DNA from: a bacterium
GTDB lineage: Bacteria > SZUA-79 > Acidulodesulfobacterales > Acidulodesulfobacteraceae
Direction: 5' to 3'
NCBI GenBank assembly: GCA_021800805.1
Contig: JAJYYR010000001.1
Span: 496,001 to 560,000, forward strand
Length of the DNA: 64,000 nucleotides
The stretch's first letter is position 1. Each line of letters opens with the position of its first letter. This document shows, one piece after another, positions 50,016 to 57,698 of the stretch. The position numbers and the translations under genes are program-made. The notes below the pieces were generated by a model, which worked only from the letters and a program-made list of their open reading frames with translations, did no database searches and was not told where the DNA came from.

Positions 50016-50073
50016 TATTATAATATTATTGCTTATAATGCAAAACTTTTCAATAAATTAAATTCACTAACCT

Positions 50074-50544
50074 ATGGATATTAATTGTCCGTATTGCGGG
50101 ACGCAATATGAATTAAACGATTCATTGCTTCCGGAAGATAATATCAAAGTAAGATGCAGGGTATGTTCCAATGTTTTTATGCTGAATAAAAACATTGGAG
50201 CTTTTAAAGACGAGCCTAACGGCGAAGTTAAATCGGAAATATCTGCACACGCCGGTTCAGACGATTTTATGCAGTCTATTATGTCTGAAATCAACAGTGC
50301 GGTTGCCGAAGATACCGGCAAACCGGGTAAAAGCGGTAAAAACAAAAATGATTCCGGTTCGGATGAGGTTTCCGCCCAATCCTCTTCGACCCGCAAAGGC
50401 AGGACTACCCCGTTTCAAATTGCAATGCTTATAGTTTTAATAATAGTATTTTTAATTGCCGCCGCATCCGCTCTTGTTCACTATAATATAATAAATATTC
50501 CGTTTCTTCCATCAGCGGTATCGGCATTTTTATCGTCATTCTAA
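50074..50544 (+). CDS. MJ0042-type zinc-ribbon membrane protein
   Basis: The N-terminus is an MJ0042 zinc ribbon: CPYCGTQYELNDSLLPEDN followed by KVRCRVCSNVFML (cysteines at residues 5, 8, 30 and 33). A low-complexity Ser/Lys/Gly linker follows (about residues 60-110), then one transmembrane helix (about residues 115-135) and a short hydrophobic tail. Such proteins are common in deltaproteobacteria but have no defined function; the ribbon should face the cytoplasm. Confidence 0.8.
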   Translation: MDINCPYCGTQYELNDSLLPEDNIKVRCRVCSNVFMLNKNIGAFKDEPNGEVKSEISAHAGSDDFMQSIMSEINSAVAEDTGKPGKSGKNKNDSGSDEVSAQSSSTRKGRTTPFQIAMLIVLIIVFLIAAASALVHYNIINIPFLPSAVSAFLSSF

Positions 50545-50546
50545 TG

Positions 50547-50585
50547 CGCCGGACGGGTCAGAAACGGTTTAAGCCGGCGTTTTAA
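50547..50585 (+). terminator. Possible terminator between convergent genes
   Basis: CGCCGG (50547-50552) and CCGGCG (50574-50579) can pair over a 21-base loop, followed by TTTT and then a T-rich stretch. It would end the zinc-ribbon gene; the right arm falls inside the 3' end of the opposing kinase gene. Confidence 0.45.
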
Positions 50586-51630
50586 ATTTTTCTATCGGAA
50601 TATAAACAGAAACAACGGTACCGCGGTTTTTTACCGACGATATGTCGATAAAGCCTCCATGTTCATGTATTATTTTCTGGCTTACCGCAAGACCGAGTCC
50701 GCTTCCTTTTTCTTTCGTGGTGAAGAACGGAACGAATATATTTTTCATATCGTTTTTGCTAATTCCGCATCCATTGTCGATAAATTCTATTTTTATAAAT
50801 TTAGGATTATTTCTCGTATAATCCAATTTCGTAATAATCTTTATTATCCCGCTATCCGGCTTTTTTATTGCATAAACGGAATTTTTTATCATATTTAAAA
50901 ATACCTGAACAAGCGCATTTTCAGAGGCGTATATTTTTGGAAGGCTCGGGTCGAATTCTTTTATGATTTCGATATTTTTTACCGAAAATTCAGCCTGCTC
51001 CATAATTATTATTTCATTGATTATTTTGTTGATATTTACCGCCGAGGTTTTTATTTTGTGCTTTTTAGATAATGCTAAAAGGTCTTCTATTAGATTGTTG
51101 ATCCTTGTCGATTCTTTTATTATTATCTCGAGAAAATTATTCAAATCCGGTTCGTTAAATTTTCTTTTTAGATAAGCCGCAGAAGCCTTAATTCCGCCGA
51201 GAGGATTCCTGATTTCATGGGACATTTCGGCTATAAACCGCGACAGGTCTTCTATCCTTTCTTCGTTTTTGATGTTGTGGTCCATTTCTTTAAATCTCGT
51301 AATGTCTTTTAACGAAATTAAAAGATAAGACTTATTATTTTCGTCGACAATTTTGGATATTTCCAAAATTACGTATCTGGTTGGATTTTTATTTTGGAAT
51401 TTATATTCGAATTCTATAAACCCTTCTCCGGTTTGCATAACGTTTTTTACTTTTTCTTCGATATAGGCGTTGTTATTGAAAAAGCGGCTAAGAGTTAATT
51501 TATTTAAAAATCTGTCCGAAAATCCCGTAAGTTCCTGAGCGGGAAGGTTTAAGAACTTTAAAACTAAGCTTTCGTCGAATAAAATAACGGAATAGTTTAA
51601 ATTGTTCAGTATTAGATTATTTATGTCCAT
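50569..51630 (-). CDS. Soluble PAS sensor histidine kinase, NtrB-like
   Basis: An N-terminal PAS domain (about residues 8-115: NYSVILFDESLVLKFLN), a HisKA domain with the phospho-histidine in MSHEIRNPLGGIKASAAYLK, and an ATPase domain (NMIKNSVYAI, DNGCGI, GSGLGLAVSQKI). There is no transmembrane segment, so it senses a cytoplasmic signal or protein. At 353 aa and with this layout it resembles NtrB/AtoS-type kinases that pair with sigma-54 activators. No regulator gene is adjacent, so its partner is unknown. Confidence 0.85.
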   Translation of the reverse strand: MDINNLILNNLNYSVILFDESLVLKFLNLPAQELTGFSDRFLNKLTLSRFFNNNAYIEEKVKNVMQTGEGFIEFEYKFQNKNPTRYVILEISKIVDENNKSYLLISLKDITRFKEMDHNIKNEERIEDLSRFIAEMSHEIRNPLGGIKASAAYLKRKFNEPDLNNFLEIIIKESTRINNLIEDLLALSKKHKIKTSAVNINKIINEIIIMEQAEFSVKNIEIIKEFDPSLPKIYASENALVQVFLNMIKNSVYAIKKPDSGIIKIITKLDYTRNNPKFIKIEFIDNGCGISKNDMKNIFVPFFTTKEKGSGLGLAVSQKIIHEHGGFIDISSVKNRGTVVSVYIPIEKFKTPA

Positions 51631-51730
51631 TGTCCGCGATATAATATTTTATGTTGTAAAAATTATATACTACATATTAATGTTTAATCAATATTATTGT
51701 TCCTTTATTTAAAAAGGTTATAAAATTTTA

Positions 51731-51759
51731 TTGTTTAAATTTTATAAATTATTTATAAT
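51731..51759 (+). promoter_or_regulatory. Predicted promoter of the HIT gene
   Basis: TTGTTT (51731-51736), 17 bases, then a perfect TATAAT (51754-51759). The expected start site at 51765-51767 is 1-3 bases before the ATG at 51768, so the transcript would be essentially leaderless. No Shine-Dalgarno sequence is present. Confidence 0.55.
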
Positions 51760-51767
51760 ACAAAATT

Positions 51768-52124
51768 ATGATTTCAAAAGAGGACTGTATTTTTTGTAAA
51801 ATCGTCCATAAAAAGATACCGGTCGATATAGTTAAAGAGACGGATAATTTTATCGTTATAAAGGATATCAATCCCGTAGCGCCGGTTCATCTTTTGATAA
51901 TTTCAAAAAAGCATTACGACAGCGTTTTGGAAGCGGGCAAAGGAGGCGGATGGGACGGGGGTAACGAAATCTTCGTGCTTCTCGGCGCGCTTGCGGATGA
52001 CTTTAAGGTTGCGGATAAAGGCTTTAGAACGGTAATTAATACTAAAGAGGACGGCGGACAGACGGTAAACCACCTCCATATTCATTTTATGGCGGGCAGA
52101 GGGTTCGGTTGGCCCCCGGGATAG
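51768..52124 (+). CDS. HIT family nucleotide hydrolase
   Basis: Histidine-triad protein, probably of the HinT branch that hydrolyses adenosine phosphoramidates. CIFCKIVHKKIP at the N-terminus can hold a metal, and the triad is HLHIHFMAGRGFGWPPG near the C-terminus (about residues 102-118), where the last residues GWPPG match HinT. At 118 aa it is complete. It stands alone between a divergent kinase and the polyamine genes, 59 bases from speE. Confidence 0.92.
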   Translation: MISKEDCIFCKIVHKKIPVDIVKETDNFIVIKDINPVAPVHLLIISKKHYDSVLEAGKGGGWDGGNEIFVLLGALADDFKVADKGFRTVINTKEDGGQTVNHLHIHFMAGRGFGWPPG

Positions 52125-52183
52125 CAAATTAAAATTTGATAGAAAACAAAGGAATAATTTAAAGAGGGAAAATAAAAAAATTA

Positions 52184-53047
52184 ATGGAAACTTGGTTTTT
52201 CGAGAATCAGACCGGCAATTTCGGAATAAAAATAAGGATCAAGTCTGTTTTGTTCCACGAATTTTCCGATTATCAGGAAATAACTATTTATGATACTTTA
52301 GAATTCGGGAAGGTGCTTGTTTTAGACAAAGCCGTTATGTTTGCCGAGAAAAACGAGTTTGTTTATCATGAGATGCTGGGTCTCGTGCCTCTATTTTCAC
52401 ATAAAAAACCGGAGAGGATTCTTATCATAGGCGGCGGCGACGGGGGCGTGGTCAGAGAGTGCCTCAAAAATCCGTTCGTAAAACATATCGACCTTGTCGA
52501 GATTGACAAAAAAGTCGTGGACGTATCAAAAGAGTTTTTTCCCGAAATAGCCTGCAAGCTTGAAGACGGCAGGGTGCGGGTTTTAGCCGAAGACGGCATC
52601 GAGTTCGTAAAAAGAATAAATTCCGGCGGCAGAGAAGACGAAAAATACGATGTAATCCTCGTGGATTCTACGGATCCCGTAGGACCGGCAGAAGGTCTAT
52701 TCAGGCGCGATTTTTACGAAGCGGCGGCTGGAACTTTGAAGAGCGACGGAATATTTACGGCGCAGACCGAATCCCCTTTCTTTAACCAAAATTTAATAAA
52801 AGACGTCGGCAGAGTCATAAAAGAAATATACGCAAAATCATCCCTTTATTGCGCTTCTATTCCGGTTTATCCGAGCGGCTTGTGGAGCTTTACGGCAGGT
52901 TCCAAAAAATACGATACGAAAAATATAAATGAAAACTATAAAGATTTCGATTTTGGGCGGCTTGAGGCGGATTTGAAATATTATTCGCCCGAAATTCATT
53001 CCGCTTCTTTCATTCTGCCAAATTTCATAAAGGAGATAATTAAATAA
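52184..53047 (+). CDS. speE: Polyamine aminopropyltransferase (spermidine synthase)
   Basis: Transfers aminopropyl from decarboxylated S-adenosylmethionine to putrescine. It has an N-terminal beta-strand domain (YQEITIYDTLEFGKVLVLD), the nucleotide-binding GGGDGGVVRE, LVEIDKKVV and the catalytic aspartate motif VDSTDPVGPAEGLF. At 287 aa it is normal. It is followed by agmatinase after 7 bases. The donor-making enzyme SpeD is not seen in the window and must be elsewhere. Confidence 0.95.
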   Translation: METWFFENQTGNFGIKIRIKSVLFHEFSDYQEITIYDTLEFGKVLVLDKAVMFAEKNEFVYHEMLGLVPLFSHKKPERILIIGGGDGGVVRECLKNPFVKHIDLVEIDKKVVDVSKEFFPEIACKLEDGRVRVLAEDGIEFVKRINSGGREDEKYDVILVDSTDPVGPAEGLFRRDFYEAAAGTLKSDGIFTAQTESPFFNQNLIKDVGRVIKEIYAKSSLYCASIPVYPSGLWSFTAGSKKYDTKNINENYKDFDFGRLEADLKYYSPEIHSASFILPNFIKEIIK

Positions 53048-53054
53048 TAATAAT

Positions 53055-53951
53055 ATGAAGAAGAAACAATTAAAAGAAAAAGCCGCAATCCCTATTTTAT
53101 CAAAAACATCGTCGTATTTTAATTCGTCCGATTCTTACAAGGACTCCGATTTAATTCTTCTCGGAATACCTATGGATTATACTGCCAGCAATATCCCGGG
53201 TTCAAGATTTGCTCCGAAAAGAATCAGGGAGTTGTCTTATACTCTTGAGAATTACAGCCCTTTTTTTGACGACTATGTAGATGAAAAGTTTTACGATATA
53301 GGGGATATAGTTATGCCTTGGGGAAATACGGATAAAAGCATCAAATTTATAGACGAAACGGCTAAAAATATTCTGGACGACGGTAAAAAAATAGTGAGTA
53401 TCGGCGGCGACCATTTGATTACATATCCTATAGTCAAGCAGTATGCGTCTAAATATAAAGATATCGTCGTTTTACAGTTAGATGCCCATACCGATTTAAG
53501 AGAAGAATGGAATAACGAAAAATATTCGCATGCTACGGTTTTAAAACTCGTCCACGACATTATAAGAAAAGGAAATTTATATCAATTCGGCATTAGGTCA
53601 GGTTCTAAAGAGGAATTCGATTTTGCAAAAAAGCATTGCCATATTTATAAAAATGAGGTTTACGAGCCGCTGAAAAAGGTTATAGGATCGCTGGCAGGCA
53701 AAAACGTATATCTTACAATCGACATAGACGTTCTAGACCCTGCTTTTGCTCCCGGAACGGGTTATATAGAGGCTGGAGGAATATCTTCCAAAGAACTTTT
53801 CGATGCGGTGTCCCTGTTATTATCGGAAGTCAATGTCGTAGGAGCCGACGTGGTAGAGGTATGTCCGCCGACCGATAACTCGGACAGGACGTCGGCGATT
53901 GCCTCAAAACTCATAAGGGAAATAATTATCGGAATGAGCAGGAAAATTTAA
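53055..53951 (+). CDS. speB: Agmatinase
   Basis: Ureohydrolase that cleaves agmatine to putrescine and urea. The binuclear manganese site is given by SIGGDHLITYP, LDAHTDL and TIDIDVLDPAFAPGTGY; SNIPGSRFAPKRIRE near the N-terminus is family-typical. At 298 aa it is normal. It stands between speE and pdaD, which makes agmatine rather than arginine or guanidinobutyrate the likely substrate. Confidence 0.92.
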   Translation: MKKKQLKEKAAIPILSKTSSYFNSSDSYKDSDLILLGIPMDYTASNIPGSRFAPKRIRELSYTLENYSPFFDDYVDEKFYDIGDIVMPWGNTDKSIKFIDETAKNILDDGKKIVSIGGDHLITYPIVKQYASKYKDIVVLQLDAHTDLREEWNNEKYSHATVLKLVHDIIRKGNLYQFGIRSGSKEEFDFAKKHCHIYKNEVYEPLKKVIGSLAGKNVYLTIDIDVLDPAFAPGTGYIEAGGISSKELFDAVSLLLSEVNVVGADVVEVCPPTDNSDRTSAIASKLIREIIIGMSRKI

Positions 53952-54016
53952 TCTTTTAAAATAAAATAAGCTAAAATAAATTAATTTTAAAATAAAGGAA
54001 AGCGGAGGGAATAACA

Positions 54017-54490
54017 GTGTTTGAAACGCCCGATATATATACTCTGGTTGCAGGAACGTCGGAGGGAACTTCAAAATTGGGGGCATTCGATAATGCCATT
54101 TTAAAAGCGGGAGTAGGCAATACTAATTTAATCAAATTAAGCTCGATACTGCCGCCGAGAGCGGGTTTTAAAGAAAAAATAGTTTATCCACGCGGAGTGC
54201 TCGTCCCTATAGCATACGGCTCTATTTCAAGCGATAAAAAGGGTAAAACCATAGCGGCGGCGGTCGCCATTGCCATATCGGTCGAAGAAGGGTTCGGCGT
54301 TATAATGGAATATTCGGGAGAAGTTTCCGCGGATAAAGCTGAAGAAACGGTTAGGAGGATGGCGGAAGATGCAATGAAACACAGAAATATCGAAATTAAA
54401 GAGATAAAATCGAAAAGCTCGGAACATACGGTAGAAAATTTTGGTTGCGCCTTTGCCGCCGTTCCTATGTGGTATTCCAAACTCTTGTAG
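54017..54490 (+). CDS. pdaD: Pyruvoyl-dependent arginine decarboxylase
   Basis: Decarboxylates arginine to agmatine. It is the archaeal/chlamydial pyruvoyl type: the proenzyme cleaves itself between serines 42 and 43 in NLIKLSSILPPRAG to form the pyruvoyl group. GVLVPIAYGSISSDKKG and the glutamate in VEEGFGVIMEY are further family positions. At 157 aa it is complete. It starts with GTG, preceded by GGAGGG. With speB and speE it gives arginine to agmatine to putrescine to spermidine. Confidence 0.93.
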   Translation: MFETPDIYTLVAGTSEGTSKLGAFDNAILKAGVGNTNLIKLSSILPPRAGFKEKIVYPRGVLVPIAYGSISSDKKGKTIAAAVAIAISVEEGFGVIMEYSGEVSADKAEETVRRMAEDAMKHRNIEIKEIKSKSSEHTVENFGCAFAAVPMWYSKLL

Positions 54491-54537
54491 TATCTTAAAT
54501 AATAAATAGTTCATTTCTTTAAAATAATATGGGAGAA

Positions 54538-54583
54538 GGGTTCGGGAAAACTCGTGTTTTTTTAAGAGCGCCATCCCGAACCC
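54538..54583 (+). promoter_or_regulatory. Hairpin in the leader of the flippase-like gene
   Basis: GGGTTCGGG (54538-54546) pairs perfectly with CCCGAACCC (54575-54583) over a 28-base loop. The gene's TTG start is 10 bases downstream. It is GC-rich in an otherwise AT-rich gap, lacks a T-run, and may be an RNA-level control element or a weak terminator after pdaD. Confidence 0.55.
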
Positions 54584-54593
54584 GGGAAACGGT

Positions 54594-55616
54594 TTGAATA
54601 AAACCTTTGCAATATCGACATCTTTAGGCTTAATATTTGTTGTAGTTCTGATTTTCATAATAGGTCCGAAAAACATACTTCAGATGATAGGACATCTGAG
54701 TTTTTTGGATTTTATCGCGCTATTCTTTCTTTCTTATCTTGCGCTTTTTTTCTCTGCGCTTTCTTTCGACAATGCTTTAAACGTATATGACGCTAAAATA
54801 GGGTTAAAGCATATTACCAATATTAAATTAATAGGATACAGCGCAAATTATATCGCTCCGTCGGGAATATTTGCGGGATTCATAGGCGGCGATGCCATAA
54901 TGGCTTTGATTCTTAAAAAAAGAAGCGGGCTTGAATTTAAAAGAGGGTTTTCTGCGGGTCTTGCCGCAAAAGTAATAGAGTTCGCGATGTTCTTACTTTT
55001 TATTTATCTTGGGCTTATACTTGGATTCAGATATTTTTATCTCCCTACGGAAATATGGTATTTACTGCTTATAGCGGCTATATTCGTCGGTGCGGTTACA
55101 CTCGTTTTTTTAATTAATCCTATTATAGACAACAGGTTTTTTACAAAAATTTTAAGATATTTAACCAGATTTAAAATCCTGAATAAAGTTATTTTTAAAA
55201 TTCTTAAACATATAAACAACTTTGAAAAGGAGCTTCATCTGTTTTACGTTAAAGGAAAAAAATATCTTTTTTTAAGCCTTTTTTTAAGTTTAATCGAAAC
55301 GGCGGTGCTGGTATTTCAAATATGGCTTTTAGTCCATTATCTCGGTATAAATATGGGATTTTCTAAAACGCTTTTAGTATTTTCGGTATCTATGCTTGTT
55401 TTTGCGCTCCCGCTGGCGCCGGGTTCGGCGGGGACTTACGAACTTTCGCAGGTGGGTCTTTTCGATATACTGGGGCTTGGTTCCGATGTCGGGCTTGCTT
55501 TTAGTTTAATTATGAGGGCGATAAATCTGCTTATGGTCGCGATCTCATTTTTCCTTGTCCCCCATTACGGATTTCATTTCTTCAAAAAACCGGAACCGGA
55601 AGAGGAAGAAATATGA
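54594..55616 (+). CDS. Flippase-like integral membrane protein (LPG-synthase TM / UPF0104 family)
   Basis: About eight transmembrane helices over 340 aa, with the family landmarks SANYIAPSGIFAGFIGGDAI near residue 82 and PLAPGSAGTYELSQVG near residue 273. This domain forms the membrane part of lysylphosphatidylglycerol synthases but in stand-alone form its role is undefined, often in lipid or glycan transfer. The start is a TTG behind a hairpin; it has a weak GGGAA site. Its end overlaps the next glycosyltransferase by 4 bases, so the pair is coupled. Confidence 0.8.
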   Translation: MNKTFAISTSLGLIFVVVLIFIIGPKNILQMIGHLSFLDFIALFFLSYLALFFSALSFDNALNVYDAKIGLKHITNIKLIGYSANYIAPSGIFAGFIGGDAIMALILKKRSGLEFKRGFSAGLAAKVIEFAMFLLFIYLGLILGFRYFYLPTEIWYLLLIAAIFVGAVTLVFLINPIIDNRFFTKILRYLTRFKILNKVIFKILKHINNFEKELHLFYVKGKKYLFLSLFLSLIETAVLVFQIWLLVHYLGINMGFSKTLLVFSVSMLVFALPLAPGSAGTYELSQVGLFDILGLGSDVGLAFSLIMRAINLLMVAISFFLVPHYGFHFFKKPEPEEEEI

Positions 55617-56680
55617 AAATAATATATTCTCTTTGCAGTTGGGGACTCGGACATGCGACCAGAGGGCTTCCCGTAATGAGGCGGCTTATAAAAGACGGAC
55701 ATGAAGTTATCGTTTATACTTCGGGAAGAAGCCTCGAATTGCTTAAATCGGAACTCGGAAAAGGCGCAAGGTATATCGCCGCCGTGCCTTATCCTTCTCC
55801 CTATTCGGATAAGATAGGATTTGCGTTTAGATTTCTTAAAACCGCTCCTAAAATAATGAAGATTATCAAAGAAGAAACTAAAGATATTGCCAAGATAGTG
55901 CAGGAAAACAAGATAGACCTTATAATTTCCGATTCGAGGTTCGGCTCTTACAGTAAGTCGGTGCCGTCTTTCCTGCTGTTCCACCAATTAAGATTTATAG
56001 CCCCTTTTAGACTGACGCCCGCCGAGATGGTTACGGAATATTATAATCATAATTTGCAGGATAAATTTGAAAAGATAATAGTTCCGGATTACGCCGAAAA
56101 TTCGCTTTCGGGAGATTTGTCGCATAACTTAAGATATTTTAAGAAGGAAAAAGTCGAATACGTAGGAATTTTATCCGACTTTGAAAAAATTGAAACAGTT
56201 GAAGATATAGATTATCTTTTTTCGATTTCGGGACCCGAACCTACCCGGACGGCGCTTGAAGAAAAACTTCTTTCCCAAATTCATCTTTTAAAAGGCAATA
56301 TTGCCGTTTCGCTCGGAAAACCGGGTAAGTTTACCCAAGAGGTAATAGGGAATACCGTAATATATTCTTTTCTTGAAAAAAAGAGGAGAGACGAGCTTAT
56401 GAACAGGGCAAAGATGGTCGTTTCGAGGTCGGGCTACACTACCGTTATGGACGTTGCAGAAATTGATAAAAAAGCATTTTTTATTCCGACGCCCGGGCAG
56501 ACCGAGCAGATTTATCTGGCGAAGCATCTTGAAAAGGCGGGATATTTCCATTCGATAAGGCAGGGTAAGCTTAGACTTGACGCCGACACGGAAGAGGCAT
56601 TAAAATATAAAGGGTTTAAACCTCCTTGGAAAACCGCCGAAAGCGTGGAAAAGTTTCTTAAGGTAATCGGCGTTAAATGA
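55613..56680 (+). CDS. MJ1255-type glycosyltransferase (GT-B fold)
   Basis: Starts IIYSLCSWGLGHATRGLPVM, the glycine-histidine loop of GT-B glycosyltransferases, with ISDSRFGSYS mid-protein and a C-terminal donor site (VVSRSGYTTVMDVAEIDKKA and IPTPGQTEQIYLA) like MurG-related enzymes. At 355 aa it matches the conserved MJ1255 family. Donor and acceptor are unknown. It overlaps the flippase-like gene and is followed, 62 bases later, by a GT2 enzyme, which suggests a small glycolipid or surface-glycan pathway. Confidence 0.82.
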   Translation: MKIIYSLCSWGLGHATRGLPVMRRLIKDGHEVIVYTSGRSLELLKSELGKGARYIAAVPYPSPYSDKIGFAFRFLKTAPKIMKIIKEETKDIAKIVQENKIDLIISDSRFGSYSKSVPSFLLFHQLRFIAPFRLTPAEMVTEYYNHNLQDKFEKIIVPDYAENSLSGDLSHNLRYFKKEKVEYVGILSDFEKIETVEDIDYLFSISGPEPTRTALEEKLLSQIHLLKGNIAVSLGKPGKFTQEVIGNTVIYSFLEKKRRDELMNRAKMVVSRSGYTTVMDVAEIDKKAFFIPTPGQTEQIYLAKHLEKAGYFHSIRQGKLRLDADTEEALKYKGFKPPWKTAESVEKFLKVIGVK

Positions 56681-56742
56681 TTTTTTAATATTAATAATAA
56701 AATAATAATTAAATTAAATAAATAATATATATCTCAGACAAT

Positions 56743-57477
56743 ATGGTTTCTATAATTATACCGGCGCACGAAGAAGAAAAATATATAGGCGCTTCGATAG
56801 AAAGGCTTTTGGGTCAGAAAGGGATAGTTTTTATTAAAAAAAACGAAAATCGGGCAGATTTCGGCGGGACTGAGACAGAAGGTAAAACCGTCTGCGAGCT
56901 AACGGTAGTCGTTACGCACGGCGAAGACGATACGGAAGGAGCGGTATCTAAATATGCAGATCGGGGCGTTAATCTTATATCGGATAATTTCAGCGGAGTA
57001 TCGGAAGCAAGAAATATAGGCGCTTCAGTTTCGAGGGGAGACGTTTTTTTATTTTTAGATGCGGATACTCTTTTAAACGACGGTTTTATAAAGAGGCTGG
57101 ACGATTTTAAAGATAAACGGGATTTTATAGGGACTTCGAGGCTTTTGCCCGATATTAATACGGCTAAAGCACGGATTTTTATGTTCGGAAACAATATAGC
57201 CCATATAATATCTAAAACGTCGATGGCTTTGATATTTTGTCATAAAGACGTCTATAAAAAGGTCGGCGGTTTCGACGAAAGAATGCAGGCGGGAGAAGAC
57301 CTCAAATTTATAAACATTGCCTTAAAAAATAAATTCGGAAAATTTAAGTACCTTGGCGGCATAAGCGCAGTTACGTCTATGAGAAGGTTTGAAATAAACG
57401 GCTATTTTAAAACTGCAATGGAATGGATGGGCGGATATTTCTTCAAGCCGCCGGAGCATTACGACGTGGTAAGGTAA
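56743..57477 (+). CDS. Family 2 glycosyltransferase
   Basis: GT-A fold enzyme. MVSIIIPAHEEEKYIGASIE is the nucleotide-binding start, SEARNIGASVSRGDVFLFLDADT holds the DxD-type metal motif, and GGFDERMQAGEDLKFI the acceptor-side ED. At 244 aa it is short but complete. It has no membrane helix at the C-terminus. It probably acts with the two preceding genes; product unknown. A short open stretch with no recognisable gene follows to 57.69 kb. Confidence 0.85.
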   Translation: MVSIIIPAHEEEKYIGASIERLLGQKGIVFIKKNENRADFGGTETEGKTVCELTVVVTHGEDDTEGAVSKYADRGVNLISDNFSGVSEARNIGASVSRGDVFLFLDADTLLNDGFIKRLDDFKDKRDFIGTSRLLPDINTAKARIFMFGNNIAHIISKTSMALIFCHKDVYKKVGGFDERMQAGEDLKFINIALKNKFGKFKYLGGISAVTSMRRFEINGYFKTAMEWMGGYFFKPPEHYDVVR

Positions 57478-57698
57478 AATATTATCTTAGGATGGCGGCA
57501 GACCATGGAGATAAAGCGAGGGAGCAGGATTTATATATTGCGGAGCATAACAGAAACGGAAATTTTGTTATCCATTTTAGGTTAGCCAAAGAGTATAACC
57601 GTTAGGAATATAAAACTATACGCGATAGTACATGCGGCATTCTTGCTCTTTTAAAATTTACAATAGATATTTTACTATAACATTAAAATGTGAACATT

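Noticed and set aside
57423..57605. Open frame continuing past the GT2 glycosyltransferase
   Set aside because: Its first part is out of frame inside the glycosyltransferase gene. The 37 codons after it (MAADHGDKAREQDLYIAEHN onward) have no ribosome-binding site or recognisable family.
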